Positions 28,960-37,849 are shown, counted from the stretch's first letter. The stretch: 64,000 nucleotides of DNA from Endozoicomonas_A sp049275935 (GCF_049275935.1 NZ_CP184830.1:1-64000); one strand, 5' to 3'. Notes: generated by a model not told the origin, from the sequence alone. Numbers and translations are program-made.

Positions 28960-29739
28960 TCAGTTTCGAAGGCCTTTGCCCACTCGCAGAAGGTGGAGAG
29001 CCCAGGCGGCCAGTATTACGATAGCCAGAACCATCACAACAAAAGCCCAACCTAAACTGATACCACTGTCCTGTCCCAGGATTCCATATCGAAAGGCATT
29101 CACCTGATACAGGATAGGATTCAGCAGCGAGATGGATCGAAATGGCTCTGGAAGCACGTCTATCGAGTAGAAAACACCTCCCAGGTAAGTAAGAGGCGTC
29201 AGTACGAAGGTCGGGATGATGGCCACATCGTCAAACTTTCTGGCAAACACTGCATTGATGAAACCACCCAGTGCAAACAGAGTTGCAGTCAGGAAAACAG
29301 CCAGCAGGGTAATAAGAATATGATGTACCTGTAGTTCTACGAAGAAAGCGCCCAGTAGCATAACCAGAACACCTACGTAGACCCCCCTGACAACACCACC
29401 CATGGTGTAACCGGCCAGAATCACCCAGTTCGGTACGGGTGACACCAGCAACTCTTCAACACACTTCTGAAACTTGTTACTGAAAAAGCTGGAAGCCACA
29501 TTAGTGAAGCTGTTGGTAATCACCGCCATCATGACCAGACCCGGTACGACAAAGGTCATATAATCAAAGCCACCCATCTCGCCCACTCTGGAGCCAATAA
29601 CAGCACCAAAAATAACGAAATACAAAGACATGGTCATCGCCGGTGGCAATAGCGTCTGTGGCCAGATCCGCATGAAACGACGAATTTCTTTAGTGAAGAT
29701 CGTATTAAATGCAACCAGGTTATATTTCCACTCACTCAC
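28960..29739 (-). CDS. yadH: ABC-2 type transporter permease YadH
   Basis: A 259-aa inner-membrane permease with about six hydrophobic helices and an ABC-2 signature (VEELLVSPVPNWVILAGY, then FNAVFARKFDDVAIIPTFVLTPLTYLGGVFY). It matches E. coli YadH. Its start overlaps the stop of the ATPase gene by 4 bp, which implies translational coupling. The exported substrate is unknown. Confidence 0.93.
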   Translation of the reverse strand: MSEWKYNLVAFNTIFTKEIRRFMRIWPQTLLPPAMTMSLYFVIFGAVIGSRVGEMGGFDYMTFVVPGLVMMAVITNSFTNVASSFFSNKFQKCVEELLVSPVPNWVILAGYTMGGVVRGVYVGVLVMLLGAFFVELQVHHILITLLAVFLTATLFALGGFINAVFARKFDDVAIIPTFVLTPLTYLGGVFYSIDVLPEPFRSISLLNPILYQVNAFRYGILGQDSGISLGWAFVVMVLAIVILAAWALHLLRVGKGLRN

Positions 29740-30707
29740 TGTGCACTTCCTCCCTTCACGGCCGCGCTGTCCTTTGTTTGTCCTGAAGCCGCTAAAGCAT
29801 CCGAAGTCAGACTGACAAACAACTCCTCAAGACGGTTGGACTTGTTTCTCATACTGGCCACTTCAATTTGATATTCACTCAGCTGCCGGAACAGGTCATT
29901 AACCCCCTGGTGCTTGCCGACCTCAACTTCAATACTGTGGTTATCCAACTTCTTGACAATATAATCCGCAAGGGTCGGCAGATCTCCAATCGGCTGTTTC
30001 AGATCCAGCACAAAACTTTCTTGTTGCAGTTTGCCCAGCAGAGCCTTGGTGCTGGTGTTCTCGACGATCCTGCCACTGTCAATGATGCCGATATTGCGGC
30101 AGAGCTGCTCGGCTTCCTCAAGGTAATGAGTAGTCAGGATAATCGTGGTGCCCTGCTCGTTGATCTCCCTGAGAAAATCCCAGAGAGAGCGACGAAGTTC
30201 AATATCAACTCCGGCGGTCGGTTCATCAAGAATCAGTAGTTTTGGCTGATGAATCAGGGCTCTGACAATCATCAAACGTCGCTTCATACCACCGGACAAC
30301 ATTCTTGAGACATTGTGTCGTTTATCCCACAGGCCCAGCTGCTTGAGATACTTCTCGGCACGTTTGCCGGCTTCTTTTGCCGATATGCCGTAATAGCCGG
30401 CCTGCGTCACAATGATATCTTCAACTTTTTCAAACTGGTTGAAGTTGAACTCCTGGGGAACGACGCCCAGCATCCGCTTGGCCTTGACAAGGTCAGTATC
30501 AATATCGTGCCCGAATATTGAAACCTCGCCTGAAGTCTTGCGAACCAATGATGAAATAATACCAATAGTGGTTGATTTGCCAGCACCATTGGGTCCCAGC
30601 AGGGCGTAAAAATCGCCTTCTTCAACTGAGAGATCAATCCCTTTCAGGGCTTGAAATCCATTGTCGTATTGTTTTCTAAGATTCTGTATTTTCAGTGCCT
30701 GGGGCAT
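29736..30707 (-). CDS. yadG: ABC transporter ATP-binding protein YadG
   Basis: A 323-aa ATPase partnering YadH. Walker A GPNGAGKST, signature LSGGMKRRLM, Walker B LLILDEPTAG and the H-loop TTHYLEEAEQLC are all intact, so it should be active. The sequence from ALKIQNLRKQYDNG onward aligns with E. coli YadG. The ATG at 30707 matches the family N-terminus; 29 upstream codons to 30794 are open but do not look conserved. The two genes form an operon closed by the terminator at 28927. Confidence 0.92.
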   Translation of the reverse strand: MPQALKIQNLRKQYDNGFQALKGIDLSVEEGDFYALLGPNGAGKSTTIGIISSLVRKTSGEVSIFGHDIDTDLVKAKRMLGVVPQEFNFNQFEKVEDIIVTQAGYYGISAKEAGKRAEKYLKQLGLWDKRHNVSRMLSGGMKRRLMIVRALIHQPKLLILDEPTAGVDIELRRSLWDFLREINEQGTTIILTTHYLEEAEQLCRNIGIIDSGRIVENTSTKALLGKLQQESFVLDLKQPIGDLPTLADYIVKKLDNHSIEVEVGKHQGVNDLFRQLSEYQIEVASMRNKSNRLEELFVSLTSDALAASGQTKDSAAVKGGSAQ

Positions 30708-30965
30708 GCTTCTATAGTCCGTATTATGCAGGATTTCTTCTCCATCAGAGCCTCTGCACAGTTTCACTCTTGCTTTACCCTGCTTCCTTTTCATCCATTG
30801 CGTGAAGTCAAACAGAGGCGATTAGTCTTGGCAGTTACTTTGAACGTTTTTCCATCATCAGGAAATAGAAAAATATCCTGTTGCTTATGGCTGTCAGTAC
30901 TTAAAAGAGGGTCATTTTATTATAAAACGACGAAGTAAACGGCACTTTTAGAGCATTTTTTCACG

Positions 30966-31871
30966 CTATGCTCTGATCAACTGCGTCAGTGCCGGTTTCA
31001 ATTGTGGATAGGTGAACTGATAGCCTTCAGCCATTAGACGCTCTGGATAAACATTCTGGCCTTTCAATACCATTTCAGAAGATTCCCCCAACATCCACTT
31101 CAGAACCCTTGCTGGCATTTTCAACAAGGCGGGACGATTGAGAGTACCAGCCAGAGCCATCGCAAAGTCTTTATTGCTGACCGCTTCAGGGGCGGTGGCA
31201 TTAAAAGCACCCTCAGCTGATTCATTCTCCAACAAAAACAGCAGCGCATTCACCATATCTTCCATGTGAATCCACGACATCATCTGTTGGCCAGAACCCA
31301 GCGGACCTCCAATCCCTAAACGAAAAGGAGTCATCATTTCATGCAACGCACCTCCTTCGGGGTGTAACACAACGCCAGTTCTGACCAGACAAACCCGTAC
31401 CCCCAGACCTTTGGCACGCTCGGCAGCCTGTTCCCAGCGCACACAGAGCCCTGAAGCAAAGTCGTCTCCTGCGCCGGAAGACTCGTCCAGACGGGCCGCA
31501 TCATCCCTGCCACCATAAAACCCGATGGCAGAGCCACTGATCAGGCAGCCTGGTCGGTTTTCCATTCGTTCAATCAGGTCAACCAGTTCTGAAGTCAGGG
31601 CGACCCGGCTATCGAGCAACTGTGTTTTTCTCGAGGGTGTCCAACGTTTATCCATTACCCCCTCACCGGCCAGATTGATAACGGCATCGAAAGCCACAGA
31701 AGGATTCACTGCCGTCAAAGACTTCACAGAACTCACTTCAGGGGTCAGCAGACGTTGGACACCCACGGAATCCTGCCTGCTTAAAATGGTCAGCCGATGC
31801 CCTCTTGACAAAAGCCTGGCCACCAGTCGTCGGCCAATAAATCCTGTTCCCCCGGTAATCAGTATCTGCAT
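30966..31871 (-). CDS. TIGR01777-family NAD(P)-binding epimerase (YfcH-like)
   Basis: A 301-aa short-chain-dehydrogenase-fold protein. The Rossmann motif GGTGFIGRRL is at the N-terminus, with INLAGEGVMDKRW, ISGSAIGFYGGR and LVRTGVVLHPEGGAL further on, and a C-terminal DUF1731-like tail (ARVLKWMLGESSEMVLKGQNV). The family resembles nucleotide-sugar epimerases and cell division inhibitor SulA-associated annotations, but its substrate is unknown. The ATG at 31871 follows AGGA by 8 nt and is preferred over the upstream start at 31934. Confidence 0.9.
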   Translation of the reverse strand: MQILITGGTGFIGRRLVARLLSRGHRLTILSRQDSVGVQRLLTPEVSSVKSLTAVNPSVAFDAVINLAGEGVMDKRWTPSRKTQLLDSRVALTSELVDLIERMENRPGCLISGSAIGFYGGRDDAARLDESSGAGDDFASGLCVRWEQAAERAKGLGVRVCLVRTGVVLHPEGGALHEMMTPFRLGIGGPLGSGQQMMSWIHMEDMVNALLFLLENESAEGAFNATAPEAVSNKDFAMALAGTLNRPALLKMPARVLKWMLGESSEMVLKGQNVYPERLMAEGYQFTYPQLKPALTQLIRA

Positions 31872-32036
31872 AACATTAAGTCCTGAAAAAAAACCTTGAG
31901 ATGGTATTAAAACGTCTTCGGTCCCACGGGACAAAAACCCATGGTTCCATAGTAAACAGCCATGGGGGTCAGAAACAATTTTTCACTGACGATTTTATTA
32001 CAGAAAGAATGAACTCCGGGCAGTTTTTTTACCCAT

Positions 32037-32073
32037 AAAAAAATACCCGTGGTCCCCTCAAACCCGGGTATTT
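32037..32073 (-). terminator. Terminator-like hairpin between yfcH-like and zinc-finger genes
   Basis: Stem AAATACCCG/CGGGTATTT with a 15-nt loop. On the minus strand it is followed by a run of T (A-run at 32037-32043). It could terminate the zinc-finger transcript. The rest of the 31872-32284 gap has no gene. Confidence 0.6.
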
Positions 32074-32196
32074 GATCGGCTGGCTTGTCACTGGCTCCCG
32101 CTTCTTTTTTTTATGTCCTTAATTCTCTGGCGCTTTTTATTATTTTTCTTGATTGCCTGAGTGATTCCATAATACGTACTAGCCACTATCAAAACC

Positions 32197-32210
32197 TTGA
32201 CCTACATCAA
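32197..32210. promoter_or_regulatory. FNR/Anr-like box
   Basis: TTGAC-N4-ATCAA, one base from the FNR consensus TTGAT-N4-ATCAA. It lies upstream (about 330 bp) of the yfcH-like gene. Could be chance. Confidence 0.3.
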
Positions 32211-32284
32211 TAAAACTTCGGTTTACACTTACCCGTCCATCCAAGCCTGACATGCGACACACTCTGAAAGAGCGGAGAAACAAA

Positions 32285-34036
32285 TTAAGGTCTGAGGTTA
32301 TCTTTCTGGTCCATATCAACGGGCTTGCGTTTTCGATGTATTCTTTTGTGGATCGACAAGGCTTGAGCATTATTGCAGACAGCCCCGCATGACCGCTGCT
32401 GACCATCCTCCCCGAACTCTCTCAGGTTACAGATTTTTTGTCCGCTATGGCTTCTGTTTTTGTGAGACAACAGGATTCCGGCATTTTCGCAGACTCTCCC
32501 ACATGTCTGTGGATGCCCATCTTCTCCGACCACGATTTCGTCACAGGTTTTTTGCCCACTGTGTACTTTGACTTTGTGACTCCACATGGCTTTAGCATTC
32601 TTGCAAACCATTCCGCATGGCCGTGGCTGGCCGTCCTCCCAGACTATTGTTACATCACAGGTTTTTTGCCCGCTATGGTATGTGACTTTGTGATTCGCCA
32701 GGGCTTGACTATTCTTGCAGACTACTCCGCATGGCTGCGGCTGGCCATCCTTCCCGACTACTGTGGCGTCACAGGTCTTTTGCCCGGTATGGTATTGGCT
32801 TTTGTGTGACGACAGGCCTTTAGCATTCTTGTAGGTCCTCCCGCATGGTCGATGCAGGCCATCCTCCCCAACCACAATCGCATTGCAGGTTTGTTGCCCG
32901 GAGTGAATTAATCTTTTGTGATACGCCAGGGCTGTAGCACTCTTGCAGACCATCCCGCATGACTGCCGCTGTCCATCCTCCCCGGCTACTGATACATCAC
33001 AGGTTTGTGGCCCGGAGTGGATTCCTCTTTTGTGATCGAATAGAGCTTTTGCATTCTTGCAGACCGTTCCACATGGCTGTGGCTGGCCATCCTTCCCAAC
33101 CCTGATTGCATTACAAGTTTTTTCCCCGCTGTGAATGCTGCGTTTGTGACTTAAAAGCGCTTTGTTATTCTTGAGGACCTTCCCGCATTGCCGCAGTTGA
33201 CCATCCTCTCCAACCAGGATCACGTTGCAGGTTACTTGCCAGTCAGGGTCAATTGTATTAGCTGTTCCTGCTGCCATTGAATCTGAGGCGACCCCGTCTA
33301 AGGCGACCCCGTCTAAGGCGACCCCGTCTATCAAGTTGCAACGATAACAGTGTGCATTGGTCAAATGGTTGCATAAGCTGTGTTCGGGTGTTGCTACAGT
33401 GCTGTCTGTCGAACTTTCTTCACAATTCTGCACTCCGCTAACCAATGAATCGGAAAATTGTCGAAATCGACAGACGCCATGACAGGGCTGGACAAAACAA
33501 TTTAAACCCAACGAATGCTGGTGTCGTTCAGAGCCTCCGTTCCCGTCACTGTAGTCAGTATCCCGGGGGCGGATGAAAGAAACTGTTCGGTGGCGGTTGA
33601 CTGGTGGTCCTTGCTGGCTGGATGGTTCTGATGGCTGGTGTTGTTGCTGATCCTGTTCTGAGCCAAACATAAATGCCGCCTCTTGTTGTTCAATCGGGTT
33701 AAACAGCGGTGAATCTATGTTCCAATAGCCTTTCAAAAGCCAACTGACAGTGACAATCATTTCTACAGATAACCATGAATAAGGGGTTGAGCTTAGAGTA
33801 ATGATTGTTTTTGCCCTGTAGTTGCCAGGTTTTTGTCGTTTGTTATCAGCAGGAAAATCGGGTTCTTCATAAACGTCTGTGTCGGTAATCTCTAGCGGGT
33901 TGTCAGACAATGTTCGCAGTTCACGCTTTATAGAAAAGCTCTGTTTTGAAAAATCTACAATCTGTTTAGACTCGAAAATAAAATGCTCTGTCAAAGATTT
34001 AGCCTGACAAATGGCAGACAACAGCGACAGCAGCAC
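32285..34036 (-). CDS. Tandem C2H2-like zinc-finger protein with possible signal sequence
   Basis: About 583 aa. The C-terminal half has eight consecutive 38-residue units of the form C-x13-C-x12-H-x4-H (x3 in the last), joined by HSGEKT, HSGQKT or HTGQKT linkers much like the TGEKP linkers of eukaryotic Kruppel fingers. The helix part reads KNAKALxxHKRxxH. The wide Cys-Cys spacing (13, against 2-4 in classical fingers) makes it a variant. An extra cysteine (CGxVC) occurs in six units but not in units 1 and 4, so C, C, H, H are the invariant set. The N-terminal half is Gln/Ser-rich with a further Cys/His group. GTG at 34036 is the first standard start; an ATT at 34057 preceded by AGGG would give a fuller signal peptide. 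Such proteins are rare in bacteria; a host nuclear target is inferred only. Confidence 0.85.
   Translation of the reverse strand: MLLSLLSAICQAKSLTEHFIFESKQIVDFSKQSFSIKRELRTLSDNPLEITDTDVYEEPDFPADNKRQKPGNYRAKTIITLSSTPYSWLSVEMIVTVSWLLKGYWNIDSPLFNPIEQQEAAFMFGSEQDQQQHQPSEPSSQQGPPVNRHRTVSFIRPRDTDYSDGNGGSERHQHSLGLNCFVQPCHGVCRFRQFSDSLVSGVQNCEESSTDSTVATPEHSLCNHLTNAHCYRCNLIDGVALDGVALDGVASDSMAAGTANTIDPDWQVTCNVILVGEDGQLRQCGKVLKNNKALLSHKRSIHSGEKTCNAIRVGKDGQPQPCGTVCKNAKALFDHKRGIHSGPQTCDVSVAGEDGQRQSCGMVCKSATALAYHKRLIHSGQQTCNAIVVGEDGLHRPCGRTYKNAKGLSSHKSQYHTGQKTCDATVVGKDGQPQPCGVVCKNSQALANHKVTYHSGQKTCDVTIVWEDGQPRPCGMVCKNAKAMWSHKVKVHSGQKTCDEIVVGEDGHPQTCGRVCENAGILLSHKNRSHSGQKICNLREFGEDGQQRSCGAVCNNAQALSIHKRIHRKRKPVDMDQKDNLRP
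32323..33235 (-). repeat. Array of eight 114-bp zinc-finger coding repeats
   Basis: Eight 38-codon units in the C-terminal half of the zinc-finger gene. The first Cys-x13-Cys pair lies near 33230 and the last His near 32330. Units differ mainly in the helix residues that in classical fingers contact DNA. Confidence 0.9.
33286..33330 (-). repeat. 15-bp minisatellite, three copies, in the zinc-finger gene
   Basis: The unit aggcgaccccgtcta repeats three times without change, encoding DGVAL repeats in the linker ahead of the fingers. The length keeps the frame, so copy number could vary without breaking the gene. Confidence 0.9.
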
Positions 34037-34193
34037 AATAAAGAGTGAGTGTTTAATAATCCTATCCCTGTCTTCTGACCTACAGAGAGAAAGGATAGAT
34101 CAAGAAAATAAGTGTGTTTTTGTGTTTTCCTAATACCAGACATCTGTTTGTTGTTGACCTGATTCTCATCGACGAAGTCCATAATTTGGTTTT

Positions 34194-34207
34194 TTGACTT
34201 AGATCAA
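34194..34207. promoter_or_regulatory. FNR/Anr-like box upstream of the LacI-type gene
   Basis: TTGAC-N4-ATCAA, one mismatch from the FNR consensus, 33 bp from the centre of the AACCGGTT palindrome. The 34037-34384 gap otherwise holds no gene. Confidence 0.35.
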
Positions 34208-34224
34208 CCATTATGAGGCCGGTC

Positions 34225-34242
34225 GATAAAACCGGTTACATC
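34225..34242. promoter_or_regulatory. Putative LacI-type operator upstream of its own regulator gene
   Basis: GATAAAACCGGTTACATC, a palindrome centred on AACCGGTT, about 150 bp before the regulator start. Similar sites occur twice upstream of nagE. Confidence 0.5.
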
Positions 34243-34384
34243 TAAAAACACACAGCGCAGACCGGTGTCCTGACTATCTTTACCTTGAAACATTTTCTGA
34301 GGACCATTTAATGACATCCATGCTGGCCCGGGAAATGGTTCAGGAGTTGATAACACTTCACAAAAAAGTCGATCAGAAGCAATA

Positions 34385-35389
34385 ATGGCAACCATTAAAG
34401 ATGTCGCTGAGCGAGCCAAAGTATCCCGCGCTACGGTATCCAGGGTACTGAACAACACCGGACAGGTAAAGGAGACAACTCGTCTGAGAGTAGAGTCCGC
34501 CATCGACGAACTGAATTATCATCCAAATCCTGTTGCCCAGTCACTGGCGAGCAATACCACCAATACCATCGGCTTGATGGTCTCGTCCTTCCGGGGTGTT
34601 TTTTTTGGTGACCTTATGGCAGAGGTTCAGCAGGTCGCAGACTCTGCAGGTAAAGTGATGATCGTCACCCAGGGCAAGCACAGTGCTGAAAGCGAGCGTG
34701 CCGCTATCGACCACCTGATCAACATGCGGGTTGACGGATTACTGCTGCACGTCCGTTACCTGGGTGATGATGAGCTGATTAACATTGCAGAAACCGCTCC
34801 GCCCTTTGTACTTCTGGATCGTTACGTCGATGTCCTGGCCGACCGCTGCGTCACCTTTGATCACATCAAAGCCAGCGACAACACCGTAGAACTGCTTCTG
34901 AAAAATGGCCACACCTGTATTGCCTGTCTGGCCGGAAAACTCGCCAAGTCAAAAGCAAAAGAACGTTTCCAGGGTTATGCCAATGCCCTTACCCGGCATG
35001 ATATTGCCCTGGATATGGACCTGATCACTGAAGGCAACTATACGAGACAAGCCGGATACGAAGGCACCAGGCAACTACTCACAACCGGCAAACCTTTTAC
35101 TGCTGTATTTGCTTGCAGCGAAGAGATGGCGGCAGGTTGTATGGACGCCTTTCGTGAAAACAACATCCGTGTGCCCGAAGACGTTTCTCTCATCAGTTAT
35201 GACAGTGTGGACCTTTGTACTTTCCTGACTCCACATGTCACTGCATTGCATTTTCCAATGACAGAGATGGCCAGAGTTGCCGGAGAACTCTTGATGAACC
35301 GACTACGGGAGGAGGGTTTTAGCAGGCCGGAAAGCACCCATTTTGAGGGCGAGCTGCGCCTGAGAGATTCAATAGGAAGGCTCTGTTAG
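34385..35389 (+). CDS. LacI/GalR-family transcriptional regulator
   Basis: A 334-aa repressor. The N-terminal helix-turn-helix is TIKDVAERAKVSRATVSRVL (residues 3-22), followed by the hinge region YHPNPVAQSLASNTTN and a periplasmic-binding-protein-like ligand domain (IGLMVSSFRGVFFGDLM, VDGLLLHVR, FTAVFACSEEMAAGCMDAF, VPEDVSLISYDSVD). It lies about 195 bp upstream of ptsG in the same direction. Location next to a glucose EIIBC and AACCGGTT palindromes upstream of itself and nagE suggest control of PTS sugar genes. The effector could be a sugar phosphate; its identity is not visible. Confidence 0.93.
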   Translation: MATIKDVAERAKVSRATVSRVLNNTGQVKETTRLRVESAIDELNYHPNPVAQSLASNTTNTIGLMVSSFRGVFFGDLMAEVQQVADSAGKVMIVTQGKHSAESERAAIDHLINMRVDGLLLHVRYLGDDELINIAETAPPFVLLDRYVDVLADRCVTFDHIKASDNTVELLLKNGHTCIACLAGKLAKSKAKERFQGYANALTRHDIALDMDLITEGNYTRQAGYEGTRQLLTTGKPFTAVFACSEEMAAGCMDAFRENNIRVPEDVSLISYDSVDLCTFLTPHVTALHFPMTEMARVAGELLMNRLREEGFSRPESTHFEGELRLRDSIGRLC

Positions 35390-35583
35390 TTTTACTTCAG
35401 TTTGTCAAAGGACTTTCATCCTAGACTGTCGCCGCCCTCAGCGGCGCACGTGCCCGGACTTGCAATACACCCAGGAAAGAAGATGTTTTTTTCTACGCTC
35501 ATGGCTGTTTGGTCTATTCTTCCATAAATCCACGAGTCTTCGGTTTGCTCTCAGATCAGAATCGTCTCCCCGGAGTTTCTCCA

Positions 35584-37020
35584 ATGGTCAAATCTGCATT
35601 CGGCACACTTCAGCAGATAGGTCGGGCGCTGATGCTGCCTGTAGCCGTTCTGCCTGTTGCAGGGATACTGCTGGGCGTCGGCAGTGCGGGCTTCAACTTT
35701 ATTCCAGATCTCGTCTCCAGCGTCATGGCCCAGGCCGGCGGCATGGTTTTCGGAAACCTGCCCATTATCTTTGCCATTGGTACTGCTATTGGCCTAACTG
35801 ATAATGACGGTGTTTCCTCAGTAGCGGCAACTGTCGGCTACGTGGTCATGCTGGGAACCATGGGCGTTATGGCCTCAGAACTGGGAGTTGAGCCCAGTTC
35901 TGTTATGGGAATAGATACCATTGATACCGGTGTTTTCGGTGGGATCGTTGTTGGTATGTTGGCCTCATGGATGTTCAGACGCTACTACAAAATCAAACTT
36001 CCGGATTACCTGGGCTTCTTTGCAGGAAAGCGCTTTGTTCCGATCGTCACTGCCATAGGAGCCGTCTTCCTTGGCATTCTCCTCAGCTTTATCTGGCCCC
36101 CTATACAACAGGCTATCGACGCCTTCTCTCAATGGTCAGTGACTGAGAACCCGGTTCTGGCTGGCTTTATCTACGGTGTGGTTGAACGTGCCCTGATTCC
36201 ATTTGGCCTACATCATATCTGGAATGTGCCCTTCCAGATAGAGATGGGTGAGTTCATTGATCCATCAACAGGTAACGTCTTCAGAGGTGACATCGCGCGA
36301 TTCTTTGCCGGTGATCCTACTGCCGGATTTCTGGCAGGCGGCTATCTTTTCAAAATGTTTGGCCTACCTGCTGCGGCCATTGCCATCTGGCATTGCGCCA
36401 AATCTGAGAATAAACAAAAAGTCGGTGGCCTTATGATGTCAGCGGCGCTTACCTCATTGCTCACTGGTATCACCGAGCCCATAGAGTTCTCATTCCTTTT
36501 TGTCGCTCCGATACTTTATGTGATTCATGCGCTGCTGGCCGGACTGGCTTACGCCATTACCAATTACCTCGACATCAAGATGGCCATGTCATTTTCCAAC
36601 GGCATGATCGATTATCTCCTCTATTACAGCATAGCCACCAGACCCGCCTGGATTATCGGCCTGGGACTGATCTACGCAGTCCTCTATTATGTGATCTTCA
36701 GAGTTATGATCACGCTGCTGGACCTCAAGACACCCGGGCGAGAAATTGAATCAGAATTATCAGCGAAAGTGGTTCCATCCAGTGAACTGGCCAGGGACCT
36801 TATTCTGGCCTTTGGTGGCAAGGGAAATATCAAGAATCTGGATGCCTGCATCACTCGTTTGAGAGTCACGGTTAACAACCCTGACAAGGTTGATCAGGAG
36901 GCCATTAAACAGCTGGGAGCCACGGCTGTAGTGGTGATAGGTCAGAATATGCAGGCTATCTTTGGTACTCAGTCCGACAATATCCGAACCGAGATGGAAG
37001 AAGCCATTAAGGCCATGTAG
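35584..37020 (+). CDS. ptsG: PTS glucose-specific EIICB component
   Basis: A 478-aa inner-membrane glucose permease/phosphotransferase, nearly the length of E. coli PtsG (477) and aligned throughout: LMLPVAVLPVAGILLGVGSA, YLGFFAGKRFVPI, IPFGLHHIWNVPFQ, GDPTAGFLAGG and LTGITEPIEFSFLF in the C domain, the LKTPGRE linker, and the B-domain phosphocysteine in NLDACITRLRV. It should receive phosphate from Crr (39.2 kb) via HPr and EI. The ATG at 35584 has GGAG 8 nt upstream and matches the family start; the 25 upstream in-frame codons are not conserved. Convergent with cutC, 5 bp between stops. Confidence 0.95.
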   Translation: MVKSAFGTLQQIGRALMLPVAVLPVAGILLGVGSAGFNFIPDLVSSVMAQAGGMVFGNLPIIFAIGTAIGLTDNDGVSSVAATVGYVVMLGTMGVMASELGVEPSSVMGIDTIDTGVFGGIVVGMLASWMFRRYYKIKLPDYLGFFAGKRFVPIVTAIGAVFLGILLSFIWPPIQQAIDAFSQWSVTENPVLAGFIYGVVERALIPFGLHHIWNVPFQIEMGEFIDPSTGNVFRGDIARFFAGDPTAGFLAGGYLFKMFGLPAAAIAIWHCAKSENKQKVGGLMMSAALTSLLTGITEPIEFSFLFVAPILYVIHALLAGLAYAITNYLDIKMAMSFSNGMIDYLLYYSIATRPAWIIGLGLIYAVLYYVIFRVMITLLDLKTPGREIESELSAKVVPSSELARDLILAFGGKGNIKNLDACITRLRVTVNNPDKVDQEAIKQLGATAVVVIGQNMQAIFGTQSDNIRTEMEEAIKAM

Positions 37021-37025
37021 ACCGG

Positions 37026-37760
37026 CTAAAAGGATTCAACTGCTGCACACAGGGAACGGACTCTCTCCACCGATAACTCCCCTTCATCAAGAACACTGCT
37101 GTACGCGTGAATGCTGGCTGAATGATTCGCTACTGGCAGCTGTTGTAGTATCTTTCCGATATTTTCCGGATCAACCCCGCCACCGACGACCACCTCCAGC
37201 CTGTTTTCAGCTTTCAACATAAGTTGCTCGAGCATCCTCACACCTTCAAAGGCACCGTCAGCAGAACCCCAGGTTGTACCACTACTCAGAATACGATCCA
37301 CACCATATTGAATCAGTACATCCAGGCTCTCAAACATATTGGGCGTAGCATCCAGTGCACGATGAAAAGTCACAATCAGATTTCGGGTCTTGGCGGTATC
37401 GACCAGTCGGCCCAACACATCACGATTAATGGTATTACCGGGAGGCGCAAGAGCGCCAATGACGACACCATCAGCACCTGCCTTTGCAGCATCACAGATC
37501 TGCTGTTCCATAAGCAGAACCTCTTCAGTGCCGAATGAAAAGTCGCCACCCCGGGGACGAATCATGCACAGTAAACCACAGCGATCCTGAAAGGCTTTCC
37601 GGGCGGCTTCCAAAGCTTCTATTGTGGGAGTAGTGCCTCCCACGGACATATCGTCACACAACTCTATACGTGCTGCGCCCCCCTCGTAAGCGGCTGCAGC
37701 AGAGCGGTAAACATAGTCTGGATTCAGACTGTTGATGCAGATCTCAACAGGTATTGACAA
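37026..37760 (-). CDS. cutC: CutC family protein
   Basis: A 244-aa cytoplasmic TIM-barrel protein. The family signatures are clear: EICINSLN at the start, GGAARIELCDDMSVGGTTP, LCMIRPRGGDFSF, GADGVVIGAL, VTFHRALDATP, ILSSGTTWGSADGAFEG and VVVGGGVDPENI. CutC was linked to copper homeostasis in E. coli, but its activity is unsettled. It converges with ptsG and shows no sign of being in an operon. Confidence 0.94.
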   Translation of the reverse strand: MSIPVEICINSLNPDYVYRSAAAAYEGGAARIELCDDMSVGGTTPTIEALEAARKAFQDRCGLLCMIRPRGGDFSFGTEEVLLMEQQICDAAKAGADGVVIGALAPPGNTINRDVLGRLVDTAKTRNLIVTFHRALDATPNMFESLDVLIQYGVDRILSSGTTWGSADGAFEGVRMLEQLMLKAENRLEVVVGGGVDPENIGKILQQLPVANHSASIHAYSSVLDEGELSVERVRSLCAAVESF

Positions 37761-37807
37761 TGTATGACTCCTGGCTGGATATCAGTTATAGAAGTCTGGC
37801 CTACTAT

Positions 37808-37849
37808 TTAAAGTGACTAAATTAAAGTGACTGAATTAAAGTGACTAAA
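37808..37849. repeat. Three tandem 14-bp repeats upstream of cutC
   Basis: TTAAAGTGACTRAA repeated exactly three times (R is A, G, A). AT-rich and within 90 bp of the cutC start, so it could be a protein-binding array or a slipped-strand repeat. The remaining gap to 38048 has nothing obvious. Confidence 0.7.

Noticed and set aside
32389..32809. Plus-strand frames opposite the zinc-finger gene
   Set aside because: They repeat with the 114-bp finger period on the opposite strand and have no start signals; they are mirror artefacts of the repeat.
35428..35446. CGCCGC/GCGGCG hairpin between the LacI-type gene and ptsG as a terminator
   Set aside because: No T-run follows, so it was not called; it may still be a leader structure of ptsG.
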